Notes under the pieces: model-generated
Told to the model about the DNA's origin: nothing
Databases searched by the model: none
The model's input: the letters and a program-made list of their open reading frames with translations, nothing else
Made by a program: the position numbers and the translations under genes
In this document: piece by piece, positions 63,201 to 64,000 of the stretch
Position numbering within the stretch: position 1 is the first letter of the stretch
Layout of the letters: each line of letters begins with the position of its first letter
From: Nipponacmea schrenckii
Lineage: Eukaryota; Mollusca; Gastropoda; Lottiidae
Reading direction: 5' to 3'
DNA length: 64,000 nucleotides
NCBI GenBank assembly: GCA_030562195.1
Contig: CM060202.1
Location: forward strand, 32,354,599-32,418,598

Positions 63201-63706
63201 AATCTTGTTAATGTTAATGATAAAAAGGATGTCTTCTTTTTCATTCGATAGCGCACGTGTAGTTTGTTGTTATGTGCGTCATACTGCACCTAACGTCATA
63301 AAACCCAATAACCCATGTCTAAATAATCCATAAAAAAAGAGTCCGGGAACAAAATAATCACAATTTGTGGTACAATTCCGATAAACGACTTTCTGTTTTA
63401 GATTTAGAGGGGGTTTATTTGATATTTAACCATGCTTGAATATACCATTAGAGACCCTCGACCGCAAGCGGTCTCGGGATCTAATGATTCAAGCATGGTT
63501 AAATATCGAATAAACCCCCTCTAAATCTAAAACAGAAAGTGTTTATCTAAAATTGAATTCAATACCTCAGCTACATAGGTTCTGATTTTATCTATGATTT
63601 GTTCAAATGCCATCAGGTTGAACTCTTCTCTTTTTGACAGATCATGAAGATCTTTAGTAAATTCCTCTATTCTTTTCTTTAATATTGGTTCTGGAATGAG
63701 AATAAT
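60138..63706 (-). CDS. TUBGCP4: Gamma-tubulin complex component 4 (partial, six exons)
   Basis: Six minus-strand exons join in phase: 63706-63566, 62821-62665, 61880-61791, 61352-61238, 60661-60484, 60272-60138. They encode about 270 residues matching the central to C-terminal part of animal GCP4, from ILKKRIEEF... through EESDLRNQLTIIKDFFLLGR, QWPLHILFTPAML and FLVDNLQYYLQ to FLSALLAQSF. GCP4 is a subunit of the gamma-tubulin ring complex that nucleates microtubules at centrosomes, and the C-terminal half contacts gamma-tubulin. No frame breaks are seen, so this is a working host gene. The 5' exons lie beyond the window; the 3' end lies toward the assembly gap. It is convergent with the Ig gene. 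Confidence 0.93.
60484..60661 (-). CDS. TUBGCP4: TUBGCP4 exon: YDRVFRFLLAVKRAQ...
   Basis: 178 bp; acceptor TTATTAAG, donor GTAAGT. It reads YDRVFRFLLAVKRAQLDI, CWTLQM and THMGFLVDNLQYYLQ, the start of the gamma-tubulin-binding half. Confidence 0.93.
61238..61352 (-). CDS. TUBGCP4: TUBGCP4 exon: ...QWPLHILFTPAMLE
   Basis: 115 bp; acceptor TGTTTTAG, donor GTAGAG. It reads SGSAESSPAVESVW, then LGLQHSVQWPLHILFTPAML. The Ser-rich start corresponds to the variable linker of GCP4. Confidence 0.92.
61791..61880 (-). CDS. TUBGCP4: TUBGCP4 exon: DINLAFQQASRSVL...
   Basis: 90 bp; acceptor TTTATTCCAG, donor GTAAGT. It reads INLAFQQASRSVLMQDE and TFTLTITP, matching the VNVAFQQ block of animal GCP4. Confidence 0.92.
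61881..62664. other. TUBGCP4 intron
   Basis: Intron between the exons ending at 62665 and starting at 61880. No inserted element recognised. Confidence 0.6.
62665..62821 (-). CDS. TUBGCP4: TUBGCP4 exon: LWILIVEESDLRNQL...
   Basis: 157 bp; acceptor TTTGTATAG, donor GTAGGT. It reads LWILIVEESDLRNQLTI, DFFLLGRGELYLAFID and QAQQLL. The FLLGRGELF-AFID motif is a hallmark of GCP4-type Spc97/98 proteins. Confidence 0.94.
62822..63565. other. TUBGCP4 intron with foldback element
   Basis: Intron upstream (minus strand) of the 62821-62665 exon. It holds the 63381-63546 foldback element; otherwise nothing. A 90-codon minus-strand frame at 63017-63289 is unsupported. Confidence 0.6.
63381..63546. repeat. 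166-bp foldback element with arms of about 75 bp
   Basis: The left arm from ataaacgactttctgtttta and the right arm ending aaacagaaagtgtttat are reverse complements with few mismatches over about 75 bp. The loop contains its own gagacc...ggtctc palindrome. It ends 20 bases from the TUBGCP4 donor at 63565. Confidence 0.85.
63566..63706 (-). CDS. TUBGCP4: TUBGCP4 exon: ...FEQIIDKIRTYVAE
   Basis: It reads ILKKRIEEFTKDLHDLS, FNLMAFEQIIDKIRTYVAE; donor GTATTG. The upstream edge at 63706 (acceptor ...TCATCAG) is less certain, because the start region is variable in GCP4. Confidence 0.85.
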
Positions 63707-63779
63707 CTGATGATAAAATAGTCATTTAAGTTATCTTAGTAAATTCCTACGAGTTAATTAAGGACTTATGGGACCATCT

Positions 63780-63857
63780 GGTATTTTTCCCAGTCATTAG
63801 AACACCTCTACTTTCTATTGATATAAGTATTACCGGTCCAATTATATTATTATATAA
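63780..63857 (+). repeat. Dispersed repeat shared with 29700-29776
   Basis: About 70 bases (cccagtcattagaacacct... ataagtattaccggt) are nearly identical at both places, then diverge in a TA-rich stretch. Family unknown. Confidence 0.7.
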
Positions 63858-64000
63858 GGGAACCCTTGTTTAATTTATCTTTGTAAATTCCTTTTGATCA
63901 AAATATTTTAATCTTAAACCAGGGGCCTTATTTACAATAACTTAAAAAAGATAAAAATCCAGATTTTAAGAAATAGAATTATATGATTGGATCATAAAAC

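Noticed and set aside
1..64000. tRNA, rRNA or snRNA genes
   Set aside because: Looked for cloverleaf-like A/B boxes and conserved rRNA words while reading. Nothing convincing was seen, but a tRNAscan/Infernal run would be needed to exclude them.

Overview
The window is AT-rich animal nuclear DNA. It is dominated by mobile-element remnants, with one recognisable conserved host gene at the right edge and a cluster of immunoglobulin-domain exons in the right half. The mix of Ty3/gypsy, DIRS-like, LINE, Penelope-like and Polinton/Maverick remnants, a BIR-domain pseudogene, and spliced genes with GT-AG introns suggests a lophotrochozoan invertebrate, most likely a mollusc. That is inference; nothing here fixes the species. 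There are two 500-N assembly gaps, at 42956-43455 and 59348-59847.

Layout, left. 1-545 is a decayed DIRS-like reverse transcriptase. It is followed by a nearly complete Ty3/gypsy element (630-4972) with an exact 5-bp target duplication, a damaged 5' LTR and two frameshifts caused by tandem micro-duplications. 5518-14330 holds two copies of one dispersed repeat. The left copy is split by an LTR retrotransposon (6186-10707, 4-bp target duplication) and by an inverted-repeat element loaded with internal tandem repeats (about 10883-12873). The right copy is the uninterrupted version. Next come a frameshifted BIR domain (14690-14960), a family-B DNA polymerase scrap (15428-15672) and a broken LINE (17190-18430).

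Layout, centre. 18590-26525 contains two convergent Polinton/Maverick remnants. The minus-strand remnant keeps capsid, packaging ATPase, PLA2-like and integrase pieces; the plus-strand remnant is broken by two retroposons with 11- and 13-bp target duplications. 28021-28861 is a fragment of another LTR element, and 29103-29492 is an Ig-like exon on the minus strand. 32249-35287 is a DIRS-like tyrosine-recombinase retrotransposon flanked by 114-bp direct repeats.

Layout, right. 37129-59026 is the Ig cluster on the plus strand. Three near-identical signal-peptide first exons (37129, 41821, 44830) are each followed immediately by a 44-bp tandem repeat. Ig-like exons at 51462, 57793, 58552 and 58745 follow, and every junction is phase 1. 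Each 44-bp unit begins with GT, ends with CAG and contains a CACTAAT branch-site-like motif, so each unit looks like a miniature intron and the array looks like a chain of recursive-splice junctions. This is the most unusual structure in the window. The array has about 6 units in one paralogous intron and about 95 in the other, and in the first locus it is interrupted by a LINE. A Ty3/gypsy gag-protease element (54200-57203) sits inside the Ig gene. From 60138 to 63706 on the minus strand are six exons of gamma-tubulin complex component 4, convergent with the Ig gene.
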